A program made the position numbers and the translations under genes. From positions 62,001-126,000 of the forward strand of contig JBJXDX010000103.1 in assembly GCA_046154585.1 (NCBI GenBank): a stretch of 64,000 nt of DNA, given 5' to 3'. Origin of the DNA: CADEFX01 sp046154585. GTDB lineage: Bacteria > Pseudomonadota > Alphaproteobacteria > Rhizobiales > Hyphomicrobiaceae. This document shows, one piece after another, positions 43,869-55,131 of this stretch. The notes beneath the pieces were generated by a model. The model searched no databases. It worked only from the letters and a program-made list of their open reading frames with translations, and was not told the DNA's origin. Every line of letters begins with the position of its first letter. The first letter of the stretch is position 1.

Positions 43869-44558
43869 TCAATCCGGGCTTTTCAACCGATAGCCGACGC
43901 CCGTCTCGGTTAGCAGGTATTGCGGGCGCTGCGGGTCGGCCTCGATCTTCTGGCGTAAGTGACCCACGTAGACGCGCAGGTACTGCGTGTCGGTGGTGGC
44001 ATCCCACAGCTCATCGAGCAAGAATTTGTGCGTGAGAACCTTACCCGCATGCTGCACCAGGAGGCGCAGGAGATCGTATTCCTTGGGCGACAGCTTGATC
44101 TCGTCGTCGCCGAGCTTGACGATGCGGCGCACAAGATCGACGGAGAGATCGCCGGTGCGGAACACGGGCTTCTCGCCCTGCGCCTGAAGCCGGTGGCGCA
44201 GCGCGGCCCTGATACGCGCAAACAGCTCGTTCATTCCGAACGGTTTGGTGACGTAGTCGTCGGCACCGGAATCGAGGGCCTGGACCTTGGCGACCTCGTC
44301 ATCGCGGCTCGTGAGGACGACGACGGGAACAGCCGCATCGCGCGCGCGGATCTGGCGCAGAAGGTCCAGGCCTTCCATATCGGGAAGGCCGAGATCCAAG
44401 ATGACGAGATCGGGCTCGGTGGCGAGCTGCTGCAGGGCGGTGCGCGCGTTGGTCGCCTCCAGCACCTGGTGACCCTGCGTGTTGAGGCCCATGCGCAGGA
44501 GCTTGCGGATGGCCGGCTCGTCATCGATCACGAGCAGGCGGAGCGGGGACGCGTTCAT
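43869..44558 (-). CDS. kdpE: KdpE response regulator
   Basis: 229 aa. Receiver domain with LLVIDDEP and phosphoacceptor Asp55 in LVILDLGLPDMEG, Lys in DYVTKPFGMNELF, then an OmpR-type winged helix (about 130-227) with LSPKEYDLLRLLVQHAGKVL and YLRVYVGHLRQKIE. It activates kdp transcription when phosphorylated by KdpD. Its start overlaps the kdpD stop by 4 bases (ATGA). Confidence 0.95.
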   Translation of the reverse strand: MNASPLRLLVIDDEPAIRKLLRMGLNTQGHQVLEATNARTALQQLATEPDLVILDLGLPDMEGLDLLRQIRARDAAVPVVVLTSRDDEVAKVQALDSGADDYVTKPFGMNELFARIRAALRHRLQAQGEKPVFRTGDLSVDLVRRIVKLGDDEIKLSPKEYDLLRLLVQHAGKVLTHKFLLDELWDATTDTQYLRVYVGHLRQKIEADPQRPQYLLTETGVGYRLKSPD

Positions 44559-47278
44559 GCGGCGGTTTCCAGCTCTCGCGCCACCGGCGCGAGCGGCAGG
44601 GTGATGGTGAAGACCGCGCCCTGACGGTCGGAGCGATTGCCGGCGACGATGCGGCCCTGCATCGCCTCGATGAAGCCGCGCGAGACCGCGAGCCCGAGGC
44701 CGGTTCCGGCGCGCACCGTGTCCTCTTTATGCACGCGGTAGAAGCGATCGAAGATGCGATCCGTCGCATCGGCTGGGATGCCGGGCCCCTCGTCGAGAAT
44801 CTGGAGACGGACGAGATCGTTCTCCTGCCAACCCTGGATGCGGATGGTGGAGCCGGCAGGCGCGTACTTCGAGGCGTTGTCGATCAGGTTGAACAGCGCC
44901 TGCTCCAGGAGCACGGCGTCGACGTTCACCATGGGCAGGCCGGTGGCGAGGTCGAGATCTATCTTGTGTTCGGCAGTGATCTTGGCGGCGCGCGCCAACG
45001 TGGTGCCGATCAGCTCGTCCAAGGCATGGGGCGCGATGTTGGGCGCGAGAGCACCGGCCTCGAGCTTCGTCATGTCCAGCAGGTTAGCGATGAAGCGGTT
45101 GAGGCGCTCGGATTCCTCCACGATCGTATCGAGGAGCTCCGTCTTGTCGCTCTTGCTCAGCGCGTCGGACAGCTCGCGCAGGGCGCCGGCGGCGCCGAGG
45201 ATGCCGGCGAGCGGCGTCCGCAAGTCGTGCGACAGGGACGTCAGGATGGCAGCCCTGAGCTTGTCGGTCTCGATGCTGCGCTTGACGCGATCCGCCTCCT
45301 CAACCAGATGCACGCGCTCGATGGCGAGCGCCGCCTGATCGATGAGCGCGTCCAGCAATCGGCGCTGCTCGGGCGTCAGCAGCGGGCCTGTCTTGTCGCT
45401 GTCGATGCCGACGACACCGATGGTGCCGCGGCCGGTGCGCATGGGCAGGAACAGGCGCTTGGCGCCCGGCAGCGTATCGGAACCGCGCCCGGCGGCCCGA
45501 TTGTGGGACCAAGCCCAATCGGCTGCCGCAAGATCGGAGGCGTCGAGGTCGTCCTCAGGCGGGTATGAGGCGCGCAGCGCAAGCGTCCCACCCTCGGGCA
45601 GCAGCAGGACCACGCGCACCTTCAGCATGGAGGCGATCTGATACCCTGTCGCCCACAGCACGTCATCGAGCGATCCCACGCCGGCGAGCTTGCGGCTGAA
45701 GGCATAGAGGGATTCCGTCGTGCGCACGCGCGCAAAGGCAGCCTGCGCATGCGTGCGAACGCTCGCAGCCAGATTGGAGACGACAACAGCCACGAGACTG
45801 AAGAAGACAAACGCCGCGACGTTGGTCGGATCGGAGATCACGAACGTGTACAGCGGCGGAAGGAAGAAGAAGTTGTATGCGAACGCCGACAGCATGCTGG
45901 CGAGCAGCGATGGCCACAGGCCATAGCGGATGGCGATGCCAACGATGGCTGTCAGGAGGACGAGATCGACGTTCTCGATGCCGAAGGCCGGCTGGATCAC
46001 GACCCCGACCCCCACGGCTACAGCCACGGCTGCGATTGCAACAAGGACCGAGAACGGCTCGAGCCTGGTGGAATCGGGCGCCGTTCCGACCGTCTTCTTC
46101 GGAACCGGGTTCTGCGCAATTTCGTCGCCGGCCACGACGTGGACGGAAATGTTGCCTGCGCGGCGCACCAGGTCGTGCACGACGGAGCCGTGCAGGAGCT
46201 CGAACCAGCGCGATCGTATCGACTTGCCAATGACGATCTGAGTGATGTTGCCGGACTGCGCGTAGGCGATGATGTCGTCGGCGATCTTACGGCGGCTACT
46301 GGGCAACGTGATGGCCTGCGCGCCCAGGCGCTCGGCAAGCCGCAGCGTATCGGCGATGCGGTCTCGATCCTCGTTGGCAAGCCGCAAGCTGCGCTGCGTT
46401 TCGAAACTGAGGGCGGTCAGAGGAGCGTGCAATCGGTCCGCCAGCCGCTTGGCGTGGCGCACGAGGCCGGCCGAGCGCGGATCCTCGCTGACGCAGACGA
46501 GAATGCGATCGCCCGCCGCCCACGGCCCCGGGATGGCGTTCGCCTGCATATGGCTGAGAAGCTCGTCGTCGACGCGGTCGGCCGTGCGCCGCAGCGCCAG
46601 CTCGCGCAAGGCTGTGAGATTGCCGCGCGAGAAATAGTGCTCGAGCGCCCGCCGTGCCTGCTTGGGGACGTAGACCTTGCCGTCCTTCAGGCGCTGGATG
46701 AGGTCGTCGGGCGTCAGATCGACCAGCTCGATATCGTCGGTGCGGTCGAGGATGGAGTCGGGCACCGTCTCGCGCACGCGAATGCGGGTGATCTGCGCGA
46801 CAACGTCGTTGAGGCTTTCGATGTGCTGGATATTGACGGTGGTGTACACCGTTATGCCGCGGCTGATGAGCTCCTCGACATCGAGATAGCGCTTGGGATG
46901 GCGGCTGCCGGGCGCATTGGTGTGCGCAAGCTCGTCGACGAGGGCAATGTCCGGACGCCGCGCGATGACGGCATCGATGTCCATCTCTTCCAGCTTGCGG
47001 CCCTTGTAGTCGAGGGCCTTGCGCGGAATGACCTCGATGCCGTCGAGCAGCGCCTGGGTCTCGACGCGGCCGTGCGTCTCGACCACGGCGGCCACGACGT
47101 CCACGCCCTCCTTGAGGCGGGCGCGTGCGGCCTGCAGCATTTCATACGTCTTGCCGACACCCGGCGCGGCGCCGACGAATATCTTGAGGCGACCGGCCTT
47201 CGCCTCCTCCCGCTGCGCGGCTTCAAGCAGCGCTTCGGGTGAGGGCCGCTGATCGGGATCGCGCCTTGGCTCCGGCAT
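44555..47278 (-). CDS. kdpD: KdpD potassium/osmo-sensing histidine kinase
   Basis: 907 aa from ATG 47278; the frame also allows a TTG at 47299, which has no ribosome-binding site. N-terminal KdpD domain with Walker-like FVGAAPGVGKTYEML and LVDELAHTNAPGSRHPKRYL, then a USP domain (about 255-385), four membrane helices of the DUF4118 type (about 405-498), a GAF domain, HisKA with LSHDLRTPLAGIL (His684) and HATPase_c with DEGPGIP and GTGLGLAVSRGF. It phosphorylates KdpE when K+ is low. It lies 42 bases after kdpC. Confidence 0.95.
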   Translation of the reverse strand: MPEPRRDPDQRPSPEALLEAAQREEAKAGRLKIFVGAAPGVGKTYEMLQAARARLKEGVDVVAAVVETHGRVETQALLDGIEVIPRKALDYKGRKLEEMDIDAVIARRPDIALVDELAHTNAPGSRHPKRYLDVEELISRGITVYTTVNIQHIESLNDVVAQITRIRVRETVPDSILDRTDDIELVDLTPDDLIQRLKDGKVYVPKQARRALEHYFSRGNLTALRELALRRTADRVDDELLSHMQANAIPGPWAAGDRILVCVSEDPRSAGLVRHAKRLADRLHAPLTALSFETQRSLRLANEDRDRIADTLRLAERLGAQAITLPSSRRKIADDIIAYAQSGNITQIVIGKSIRSRWFELLHGSVVHDLVRRAGNISVHVVAGDEIAQNPVPKKTVGTAPDSTRLEPFSVLVAIAAVAVAVGVGVVIQPAFGIENVDLVLLTAIVGIAIRYGLWPSLLASMLSAFAYNFFFLPPLYTFVISDPTNVAAFVFFSLVAVVVSNLAASVRTHAQAAFARVRTTESLYAFSRKLAGVGSLDDVLWATGYQIASMLKVRVVLLLPEGGTLALRASYPPEDDLDASDLAAADWAWSHNRAAGRGSDTLPGAKRLFLPMRTGRGTIGVVGIDSDKTGPLLTPEQRRLLDALIDQAALAIERVHLVEEADRVKRSIETDKLRAAILTSLSHDLRTPLAGILGAAGALRELSDALSKSDKTELLDTIVEESERLNRFIANLLDMTKLEAGALAPNIAPHALDELIGTTLARAAKITAEHKIDLDLATGLPMVNVDAVLLEQALFNLIDNASKYAPAGSTIRIQGWQENDLVRLQILDEGPGIPADATDRIFDRFYRVHKEDTVRAGTGLGLAVSRGFIEAMQGRIVAGNRSDRQGAVFTITLPLAPVARELETAA

Positions 47279-47320
47279 CGATGTCCATGCTCTGTTCAAC
47301 TTGTGGCAGCAGCGCCGCCA

Positions 47321-47920
47321 TCAGCGGGCCGCGGTGGCGTCCAGCGCCAGGTTGAGCGCCAGAACGTTGACGCGTGGCTCGCCGAGAAGGCCCAGCGTGC
47401 GCTCTTCGATGTGCTGGTCGACGATCCGGCGCACCTGATCTTCGGTCATGTTGCGCGCGCGCGCAACGCGAGGCGCCTGAAAGTAGGCCGCCTCCGGCGT
47501 TATATGGGGGTCGAGGCCGCTGGCAGAAGTGGTGACGAGATCGATCGGCACCGCCACACCATCCTTGCGGAGCTTTTCCACATCGTCCTTAACGCGATCG
47601 ATGAGCGCCTTGCTGGTGGGTCCCAGGTTTGCGCCCATGGAGTTGGATGCATTGTATGGGCTGGGAATCGATTTCGACGCATCAGCAGGATCGGGGCTCG
47701 TCGTTGCCGATGGGCGGCCGTGGAAATAGCGCTCACCCTCGAAGGCCTGGCCGATGAGCTGTGAGCCGACAACCTTGCCGCCGCGCTCAATGATGCTGCC
47801 CTGCGCCTGGTAGGGGAAGATCAGGCCGGCCACGCCCGTCATGGCCAACGGATAGGCGAGGCCCGTGATGAGCGCCAGCGCGGCGAGCAGGACGAGGGCG
47901 GGGCGAAGCTCTCTCAACAT
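47321..47920 (-). CDS. kdpC: KdpC, K+-transporting ATPase subunit
   Basis: 199 aa. One N-terminal membrane helix (about 8-30, LVLLAALALITGLAYPLAMTG) and a periplasmic domain with GQAFEGERYFHGRPSAT, SNSMGANLGPTSKALIDRV and ASGLDPHITPEAAYFQAPRV, all classic KdpC motifs. It associates with KdpB and raises K+ affinity. Gap to kdpB 12 bases. Confidence 0.97.
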   Translation of the reverse strand: MLRELRPALVLLAALALITGLAYPLAMTGVAGLIFPYQAQGSIIERGGKVVGSQLIGQAFEGERYFHGRPSATTSPDPADASKSIPSPYNASNSMGANLGPTSKALIDRVKDDVEKLRKDGVAVPIDLVTTSASGLDPHITPEAAYFQAPRVARARNMTEDQVRRIVDQHIEERTLGLLGEPRVNVLALNLALDATAAR

Positions 47921-47932
47921 GATCGTGTCTCC

Positions 47933-50047
<2,115 letters not shown>

Positions 50048-50065
50048 CGGTGTGCTCCTGGAGCG

Positions 50066-51769
50066 TTAGAACAGGGTCCCGGCACGCATGGCGAGATGCT
50101 CGACGATCGGGCCGAGCGCCAGCGCGGGGAAGAATGTGAGGCCACCGATGATCAGCACGACGCCGACCAGCAGTCCAACGAACAGGCCGCCGGTGGTCGG
50201 GAACGTGCCCGAGGAGGCCGGCACCGACTTCTTGGCCGCGAGCGCGCCGGCGATGGCCATGGCCGGAATGATCATGAAGAAGCGGCCGACAAGCATCGCG
50301 AGTGCGCCGGTGGTGTTGTAGAAGAAGGTGTTGCCCGTCAGCCCGCCGAAGGCCGAGCCGTTGTTGCCGGTCTGCGAGGTGTAGGCGTACAGGATCTCCG
50401 AGAAGCCGTGCGGCCCGGCATTGGCCGTCGAGGCGACGGCCGAGGGCAGCACCACGGCGACGGCCGTCAGGCCCAGGTACATCAGCGGCAGGACGAGAAT
50501 GGCGAGCATGGCCATCTTGACCTCGCGCGCCTCGATCTTCTTGCCGACGTACTCGGGCGTGCGGCCAACCATCAGGCCAGCGACGAAGATGGCGATGATG
50601 ACGAAGATCAGCATGCCGTAGAGGCCGGCGCCGACGCCGCCGACGATGATCTCGCCGAGCTGGATGTTGATGAGCGGGATCATGCCACCGAGCGCGGTGA
50701 AGGCGTCATGCATGGCATTGACGGCGCCACAGGAGGCGGCGGTCGTGATGACCGCGAACAAGGCCGAGTTGACGATGCCGAAGCGGACCTCCTTGCCTTC
50801 CATGTTGCCGCCCGCCAGGCCGAGCGCATTGAGGCCCGTGGTGCCGGAGGCCTCAGCCCAATAGGTGATGGCAACACCCGCCACGAACAGCACGCCCATG
50901 GCGCCGAGGATGGCCCAGCCCTGACGCTGGTCGCCGACCATGCGGCCGAAGACGTTTGTCAGCGCGGCGCCGATGGCGAAGATCGAGAGCATCTGGATGA
51001 AATTCGACAGGGGCGTCGGGTTCTCGAACGGATGCGCGGCGTTGGCGTTGAAGAAGCCGCCGCCGTTGGTGCCGAGCATCTTGATCGCGACCTGGGAGGC
51101 GACCGGACCGACGGCAATGGTCTGCTTGGCGCCTTCGAGAGTGGTGGAATCGACGGAAGGCCCGAGCGTCTGCGGCATGCCCTGCCACACCATGAACAGC
51201 GTGAAGGCCATGCAGAGCGGCAGCAGGATGTAGAGCGTGCAGCGGGTGATATCGACCCAGAAGTTGCCGATCGATTGGGCGGAGGCGCGTGCAAAGCCGC
51301 GGATCAGCGCCACGGCCAGCACGATGCCGGTCGCCGCCGACAGGAAGTTCTGAGTCGTCAAGCCCAGCATTTGTACGAGATAGGACAGCGTGCTTTCGCC
51401 GCCGTAGTTCTGCCAATTGGTGTTGGTGGCGAAGCTCACGGCTGTGTTGAAGGCGAGGTCCGGCGGCACGGCCGACATGTCCTGCGGGTTGAAGGGCAGC
51501 AGACCCTGAAGGCGCAGGAGCGCGTACAGAAGAATGACCCCCCCGGCGTGAAACAGCAGCATGGCAACGGTGTAGGTCAGCCAATGCTGCTCGCGGCGCT
51601 CGTCGACACCGGCGAGACGATAGAGAACCGCCTCCACAGGTTTCAGAACGGGCGTCAGGAACGTGCTTTCGCCGTTGAAGACGCGCGTCATGAAGTATCC
51701 GAGCGGCTTCACGAGCGCGAGGACGACGGCGCAGAAAAGCGCGATGTTGATCCAGCCGATCATGGTCAT
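50066..51769 (-). CDS. kdpA: KdpA, K+-transporting ATPase channel subunit
   Basis: 567 aa from ATG 51769 (a second ATG at 51763 is also possible; GAAGAG upstream). Ten helices with four selectivity-filter-like loops: SFATNTNWQNYGGES, LGTNGGGFFNANAAHPFENP, AASCGAVNAMHDAFTALGG and SQTGNNGSAFGGLTGN. It is the K+ pathway of the complex. A frame extension upstream overlaps the kdpF region and is not coding. Gap to kdpF is 13 bases. Confidence 0.97.
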   Translation of the reverse strand: MTMIGWINIALFCAVVLALVKPLGYFMTRVFNGESTFLTPVLKPVEAVLYRLAGVDERREQHWLTYTVAMLLFHAGGVILLYALLRLQGLLPFNPQDMSAVPPDLAFNTAVSFATNTNWQNYGGESTLSYLVQMLGLTTQNFLSAATGIVLAVALIRGFARASAQSIGNFWVDITRCTLYILLPLCMAFTLFMVWQGMPQTLGPSVDSTTLEGAKQTIAVGPVASQVAIKMLGTNGGGFFNANAAHPFENPTPLSNFIQMLSIFAIGAALTNVFGRMVGDQRQGWAILGAMGVLFVAGVAITYWAEASGTTGLNALGLAGGNMEGKEVRFGIVNSALFAVITTAASCGAVNAMHDAFTALGGMIPLINIQLGEIIVGGVGAGLYGMLIFVIIAIFVAGLMVGRTPEYVGKKIEAREVKMAMLAILVLPLMYLGLTAVAVVLPSAVASTANAGPHGFSEILYAYTSQTGNNGSAFGGLTGNTFFYNTTGALAMLVGRFFMIIPAMAIAGALAAKKSVPASSGTFPTTGGLFVGLLVGVVLIIGGLTFFPALALGPIVEHLAMRAGTLF

Positions 51770-51782
51770 GGGCGTGGTCTCT

Positions 51783-51872
51783 TCAGAATTTCTCGGGCCG
51801 CAGAAGCGCGTAGGTGAGAAAGGCGAGCAAGCCCGCGGTGACGAGCGCGCCGAACCAATAGTCGAAAGCCAT
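51783..51872 (-). CDS. kdpF: KdpF, small membrane subunit
   Basis: 29 aa, one helix: MAFDYWFGALVTAGLLAFLT then YALLRPEKF. The closing YALLRPE-F is the KdpF hallmark. AGAGGA lies 8 bases upstream. KdpF stabilises the KdpABC complex. Confidence 0.9.
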   Translation of the reverse strand: MAFDYWFGALVTAGLLAFLTYALLRPEKF

Positions 51873-51885
51873 GGGGGTGATCCTC

Positions 51886-51969
51886 TCAGAGCCTGTCGCA
51901 CAGGTACGTGTAGCCGACGGCCAGGGCGAAAAAGACCAGCGCAAAGCCGATCATGAGGGCATCGAGCAT
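51886..51969 (-). CDS. 27-aa membrane peptide preceding kdpF
   Basis: 27 aa: one helix, MLDALMIGFALVFFALAVGY, ending TYLCDRL. CGAGG lies 6 bases before the ATG, and kdpF starts 13 bases after the stop, so it opens the operon. Similar FFALA-Y-CDRL peptides occur ahead of kdpF in several proteobacteria; the role is unknown to me. It may be an accessory subunit. Confidence 0.65.
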   Translation of the reverse strand: MLDALMIGFALVFFALAVGYTYLCDRL

Positions 51970-52061
51970 GTGAGGCCTCGGGTGAAGCTGCGCCGCGATG
52001 AGGGCGACCAACAGCCAAATAGGGCCGCGGAGCATAGGAATTCGAGACGGCGGCAGAGGGC

Positions 52062-52088
52062 CTTTTATAAACGCGGCATAAAAAATCG
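52062..52088 (-). promoter_or_regulatory. Candidate KdpE-binding / promoter region
   Basis: Read on the minus strand, tttttatgccgcgtttataa holds two TTTAT units 11 bases apart, one helical turn, within a GC-rich area. KdpE of Escherichia coli binds T-rich direct repeats of this type. It lies about 95 bases before the first operon gene, in the 261-base divergent region shared with the channel gene. Confidence 0.4.
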
Positions 52089-52230
52089 CGGCACTATACG
52101 GGTCGGGGCCGCCTTGCGGGCGGCATGATCCGTGGGCAGCCTGCGCTATACCAGATACCCGCCAATCACTCTGGCAAGCGACACCACACTGCTGTAGGGC
52201 ATGTCCCCTCAGGCCAACGGGGAGTGCGTG

Positions 52231-53088
52231 ATGCTTTCAGAGGCGAAACGGGTGTTCGTGCCGCTGCTCGGCCAGGTGTTCGAGATAACTCGGAAGATCC
52301 TCGAGGATCGGCGCTTCGAGCGGTTCATCGTCGGCGCCATCGTCGTCAACGCGATAACGCTCGGCATCGAGACCAGCGCGTCCGCCATGCAGCGGGCCGG
52401 CGGCCTTCTTCACTTGATCGATCACGTCCTGCTGGCCATCTTCGTCACCGAGATCGTGGCCAAGATGATCGTCTACGGCCGGCAGTTCTGGCGCGACCCA
52501 TGGAGCGTCTTCGATCTAGCGGTGATTTCGATCACGATTCTGCCCGCCACAGACAATCTCTCGATCCTGCGCTCGCTGCGCATCCTGCGGGCCATGCGCC
52601 TGATCTCAGCCATTCCGTCGCTGCGGCGGGTGGTGTCGAGCCTGCTCTCGGCCGTTCCGAGCATGGGCTCCATCATTCTGCTGTTGCTGCTCATCAACTA
52701 CGTGTTCTCGGTGATGACGACGAAGCTTTTCGGCGCCGACTTCGAGAAGTATTTCGGCACGCTCGGCGAGTCGTTCTTCACGTTCTTCCAGATCATGACG
52801 CTGGAGGGCTGGGCCAACGAGGTGGTGCGGCCGGTCATGGAAAAGCACCCGTGGGCGTGGCTGCTGTTCGTGCCCTACATCATCCTGACGAGCTTCATGG
52901 TGCTGAACCTGTTCATCGGCATCGTCGTCGATGCGATGCAGCAGCAGAACGTCCAGACGCGGGAGGCCGTCATCGAAGTGACGGAAACCGACTATGCCAA
53001 GCTCATGAGCGAGCTCGGCATCCTGCGCGCGGAGCTGCGGATGATGAAAGGCGGCGAGCACCTGCCGGCGATGCGGCAGGAACGGTGA
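52231..53088 (+). CDS. NaChBac-type voltage-gated cation channel, TLEGW filter
   Basis: 285 aa from ATG 52231; GGGGAG lies 6 bases upstream. Six helices: S1 about 31-47, S2 61-81 (LIDHVLLAIFVTEIVAKM), S3 90-105 (WSVFDLAVISITIL), S4 108-124 with Arg114, 117, 120 and 123 in the SILRSLRILRAMRL repeat, S5 141-163, S6 210-236. Pore loop LGESFFTFFQIMTLEGWANE: filter Thr190-Leu-Glu-Gly-Trp-Ala. NavAb and NaChBac have Ser where Gly193 stands; Gly at this place was reported to favour Ca2+ in CavMr of Meiothermus ruber. A coiled coil (about 250-275) could assemble the tetramer. Divergent from the kdp operon. Confidence 0.88.
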   Translation: MLSEAKRVFVPLLGQVFEITRKILEDRRFERFIVGAIVVNAITLGIETSASAMQRAGGLLHLIDHVLLAIFVTEIVAKMIVYGRQFWRDPWSVFDLAVISITILPATDNLSILRSLRILRAMRLISAIPSLRRVVSSLLSAVPSMGSIILLLLLINYVFSVMTTKLFGADFEKYFGTLGESFFTFFQIMTLEGWANEVVRPVMEKHPWAWLLFVPYIILTSFMVLNLFIGIVVDAMQQQNVQTREAVIEVTETDYAKLMSELGILRAELRMMKGGEHLPAMRQER

Positions 53089-53102
53089 GCGCCCACTTTC
53101 TC

Positions 53103-54260
53103 CTAGTCGACGACGACCAGATCGCGCGGCGTGCGGGAGAGAACTTCGACGCCCGTGGCGGTGATGAGGCAGTTGTCGATCAGGCGCACGCCGATGCGTT
53201 CCTCCTTGAGGAAGAGCGCGGGCTCAACGGAGATCACCATGCCGGCGCGCAGCACGTCCTTGCTGCCGCCGAACATGTTGGTGGGCTCGCCCCACGAGGG
53301 CGGAAAGCCCGGGGCCATGCCGTAGCCCGAGGTGTGCTGGCGGAACTGATCCATGCCGGCCTTGACGAACACGCCCTTGAGCGCCTCGTGCGGCTTGATG
53401 GCTGGCGCGCTATCGCGCATTTCCGCCATGCAGGCATCCGACGCTTCGAGTACGAGCTTGTGCAAGTCGCTGAGCCGCGCGGCCGGCTTGCCGAGCACCC
53501 ATTGGCGTCCGAGCGTGGACGTGTAACGGCGATAGGCGCCTCCCAGCTCGACGAGGCCCGTGTCGCCGCGCTTCTGCTTGCGTTCGGTCGGTGCGCCGAG
53601 GGCGAAACAGCTCCGCTCGCCCGTCATGAGGTTCATGGTGCTGGCGGGGATGGCGCTGCCGGCCTTGAGAATGGCGTTGTAGGCGGCGGCCGCCAGCTCC
53701 AGCTCGGTGCGCCCTTCGGCAACGGCGGCGATGAGCGCCTTCCAGGCCTCCGCGGCGATAGACGCCGACTTGCGGTGATACGCGATCTCCTGCGGCGACT
53801 TTACGAGCTTCAGGTTGTGAATGAGACCGGAGGGCTCGGAGACGAGTGCCTTGCCGAGAATGTCCTTCACGCGAATGTACTGATGTGGGTTGAGATACCA
53901 GGAGGGCACCTCCATGCCGACGCGGGCGGTCTTGAGGCCGAGATCATCGGCAAACTTGGAGAAGGCCTCCATGGGGTCTTCCGGCTCGGCGCCGTTGTAG
54001 CTGCGCACCTCGGTGACCATGGTGTCCAGTTCGAACTCGTTGCGCTCCATCTCGCGGGTGAAGATGACGAGCTTGTCGGAGCTGGCCGAGACGGCGAGGC
54101 ACTGGAAGGCGGTGTAGCTCTTGTTATCCTGGCCGATGAGCCAGCGCATGGTCACGGGATGGATGACGAGGAGCCAATCGAGCCCGGCATCGGCGATGGC
54201 CTTGCGTGTGCGTGCGAGACGATCGGCGAATTCTTCCCTGGTGAAGTCGGTCTTGGACAT
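53103..54260 (-). CDS. M24-family (creatinase/ectoine-hydrolase-like) protein with altered metal ligands
   Basis: 385 aa with the two-domain pita-bread layout. Where metallo-M24 enzymes have Asp-x-Gly and Asp-Ile-Thr-Arg, it has VELGGAYRRYTSTLGR (Glu238, Thr249). Where they end Glu-Asp it has GVRLIDN (Ile361). His309 in HTSGYGMAPG and Glu346 in SVEPALF remain. Loss of metal ligands is typical of creatinase and ectoine hydrolase DoeA, which split C-N bonds without metal. It is the last gene after an ABC transporter and may hydrolyse the imported compound or its oxidation product. Confidence 0.75.
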   Translation of the reverse strand: MSKTDFTREEFADRLARTRKAIADAGLDWLLVIHPVTMRWLIGQDNKSYTAFQCLAVSASSDKLVIFTREMERNEFELDTMVTEVRSYNGAEPEDPMEAFSKFADDLGLKTARVGMEVPSWYLNPHQYIRVKDILGKALVSEPSGLIHNLKLVKSPQEIAYHRKSASIAAEAWKALIAAVAEGRTELELAAAAYNAILKAGSAIPASTMNLMTGERSCFALGAPTERKQKRGDTGLVELGGAYRRYTSTLGRQWVLGKPAARLSDLHKLVLEASDACMAEMRDSAPAIKPHEALKGVFVKAGMDQFRQHTSGYGMAPGFPPSWGEPTNMFGGSKDVLRAGMVISVEPALFLKEERIGVRLIDNCLITATGVEVLSRTPRDLVVVD

Positions 54261-54298
54261 AGATCACCTCGTTGGTTCTTGATTTAGCGGTCGCGGCG

Positions 54299-55120
54299 TC
54301 AGTGGCGGCGGCCAGGCGCCGACGCAGATGAGCGCGACAACGTTTCGTCGTGATGACGCACCTCGCTTTCGACGAGGGCCCAGATCTCGGCCTTCAGCTT
54401 GGCAAATTCGGGCGAGAGCTGTAGCGCCACGTGCCGCGGGGCCGGCAGTGTATTGGCGAGAATGGCCTTGACGCGGCCCGGACGCGCGGACATCACGACG
54501 ATCCGGTCAGCGAGGATGAGGGCCTCGTCGATCGAGTGCGTGATGAAGACGGTTGTCTTGCGGCTCTCGGCATGAATGCGCAACAGCTCTTCCTGCATTA
54601 CCTGGCGTGTCATGGCGTCGAGCGCTGCGAACGGCTCGTCCATCAGCAGCACTTCCGGATTGGCCGCCAGGAGCCGGGCGAACGTGACGCGCTGCTGCAT
54701 GCCGCCCGACAGCTCGGCGGGATAATGCTCCTCGAAGCCCGTGAGCTTGACCATGTCGATGTAGAGCTGCGCAATGCGCCGCCGCTCGTCTGCCGGTACG
54801 CCCTGCATCTTGGGACCGAACTCGACATTCATACGCACCGTCTTCCACGGAAACAGCGCGTACGACTGGAAGACCATACCGCAGCGGGGCTCGATGGCGC
54901 GAATCGGCGTGCCGCGCAGGCGCACCTCGCCGTGGGTCGGCTGCATGAAGCCGGCGAACATGTTGAGAAGCGTCGACTTCCCGCAGCCCGACGCACCGAG
55001 CAGGCACACGAACTCGCCTTCGGCGATGTCGAGCGAGAAGCGATCGACGGCCGTGATCTCGGTCGTGCCGGCGAAACTGAAGACCTTCGTCACCTGGTCT
55101 GCGGAGAGGATGCCGGCCAT
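54299..55120 (-). CDS. ABC transporter ATP-binding protein (SsuB/TauB/NrtD type)
   Basis: 273 aa from ATG 55120 (AGGGGA 9 bases upstream). Walker A GASGCGKST near 43, QSYALFPWKTVRMNVEFG near 88, signature LSGGMQQRVTFAR near 140, Walker B LLMDEPFAALDAMTRQVMQE near 160, HSIDEALILADRI near 197. The family imports nitrate, taurine, sulfonates or pyrimidine-like compounds. It sits 11 bases after the permease stop in a binding protein-permease-ATPase-M24 order. Confidence 0.93.
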   Translation of the reverse strand: MAGILSADQVTKVFSFAGTTEITAVDRFSLDIAEGEFVCLLGASGCGKSTLLNMFAGFMQPTHGEVRLRGTPIRAIEPRCGMVFQSYALFPWKTVRMNVEFGPKMQGVPADERRRIAQLYIDMVKLTGFEEHYPAELSGGMQQRVTFARLLAANPEVLLMDEPFAALDAMTRQVMQEELLRIHAESRKTTVFITHSIDEALILADRIVVMSARPGRVKAILANTLPAPRHVALQLSPEFAKLKAEIWALVESEVRHHDETLSRSSASAPGRRH

Positions 55121-55131
55121 GCGTGTGTCCC

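Noticed and set aside
47276..47299. TTG start for kdpD at 47299
   Set aside because: No ribosome-binding site before it; ATG 47278 matches the usual KdpD start.
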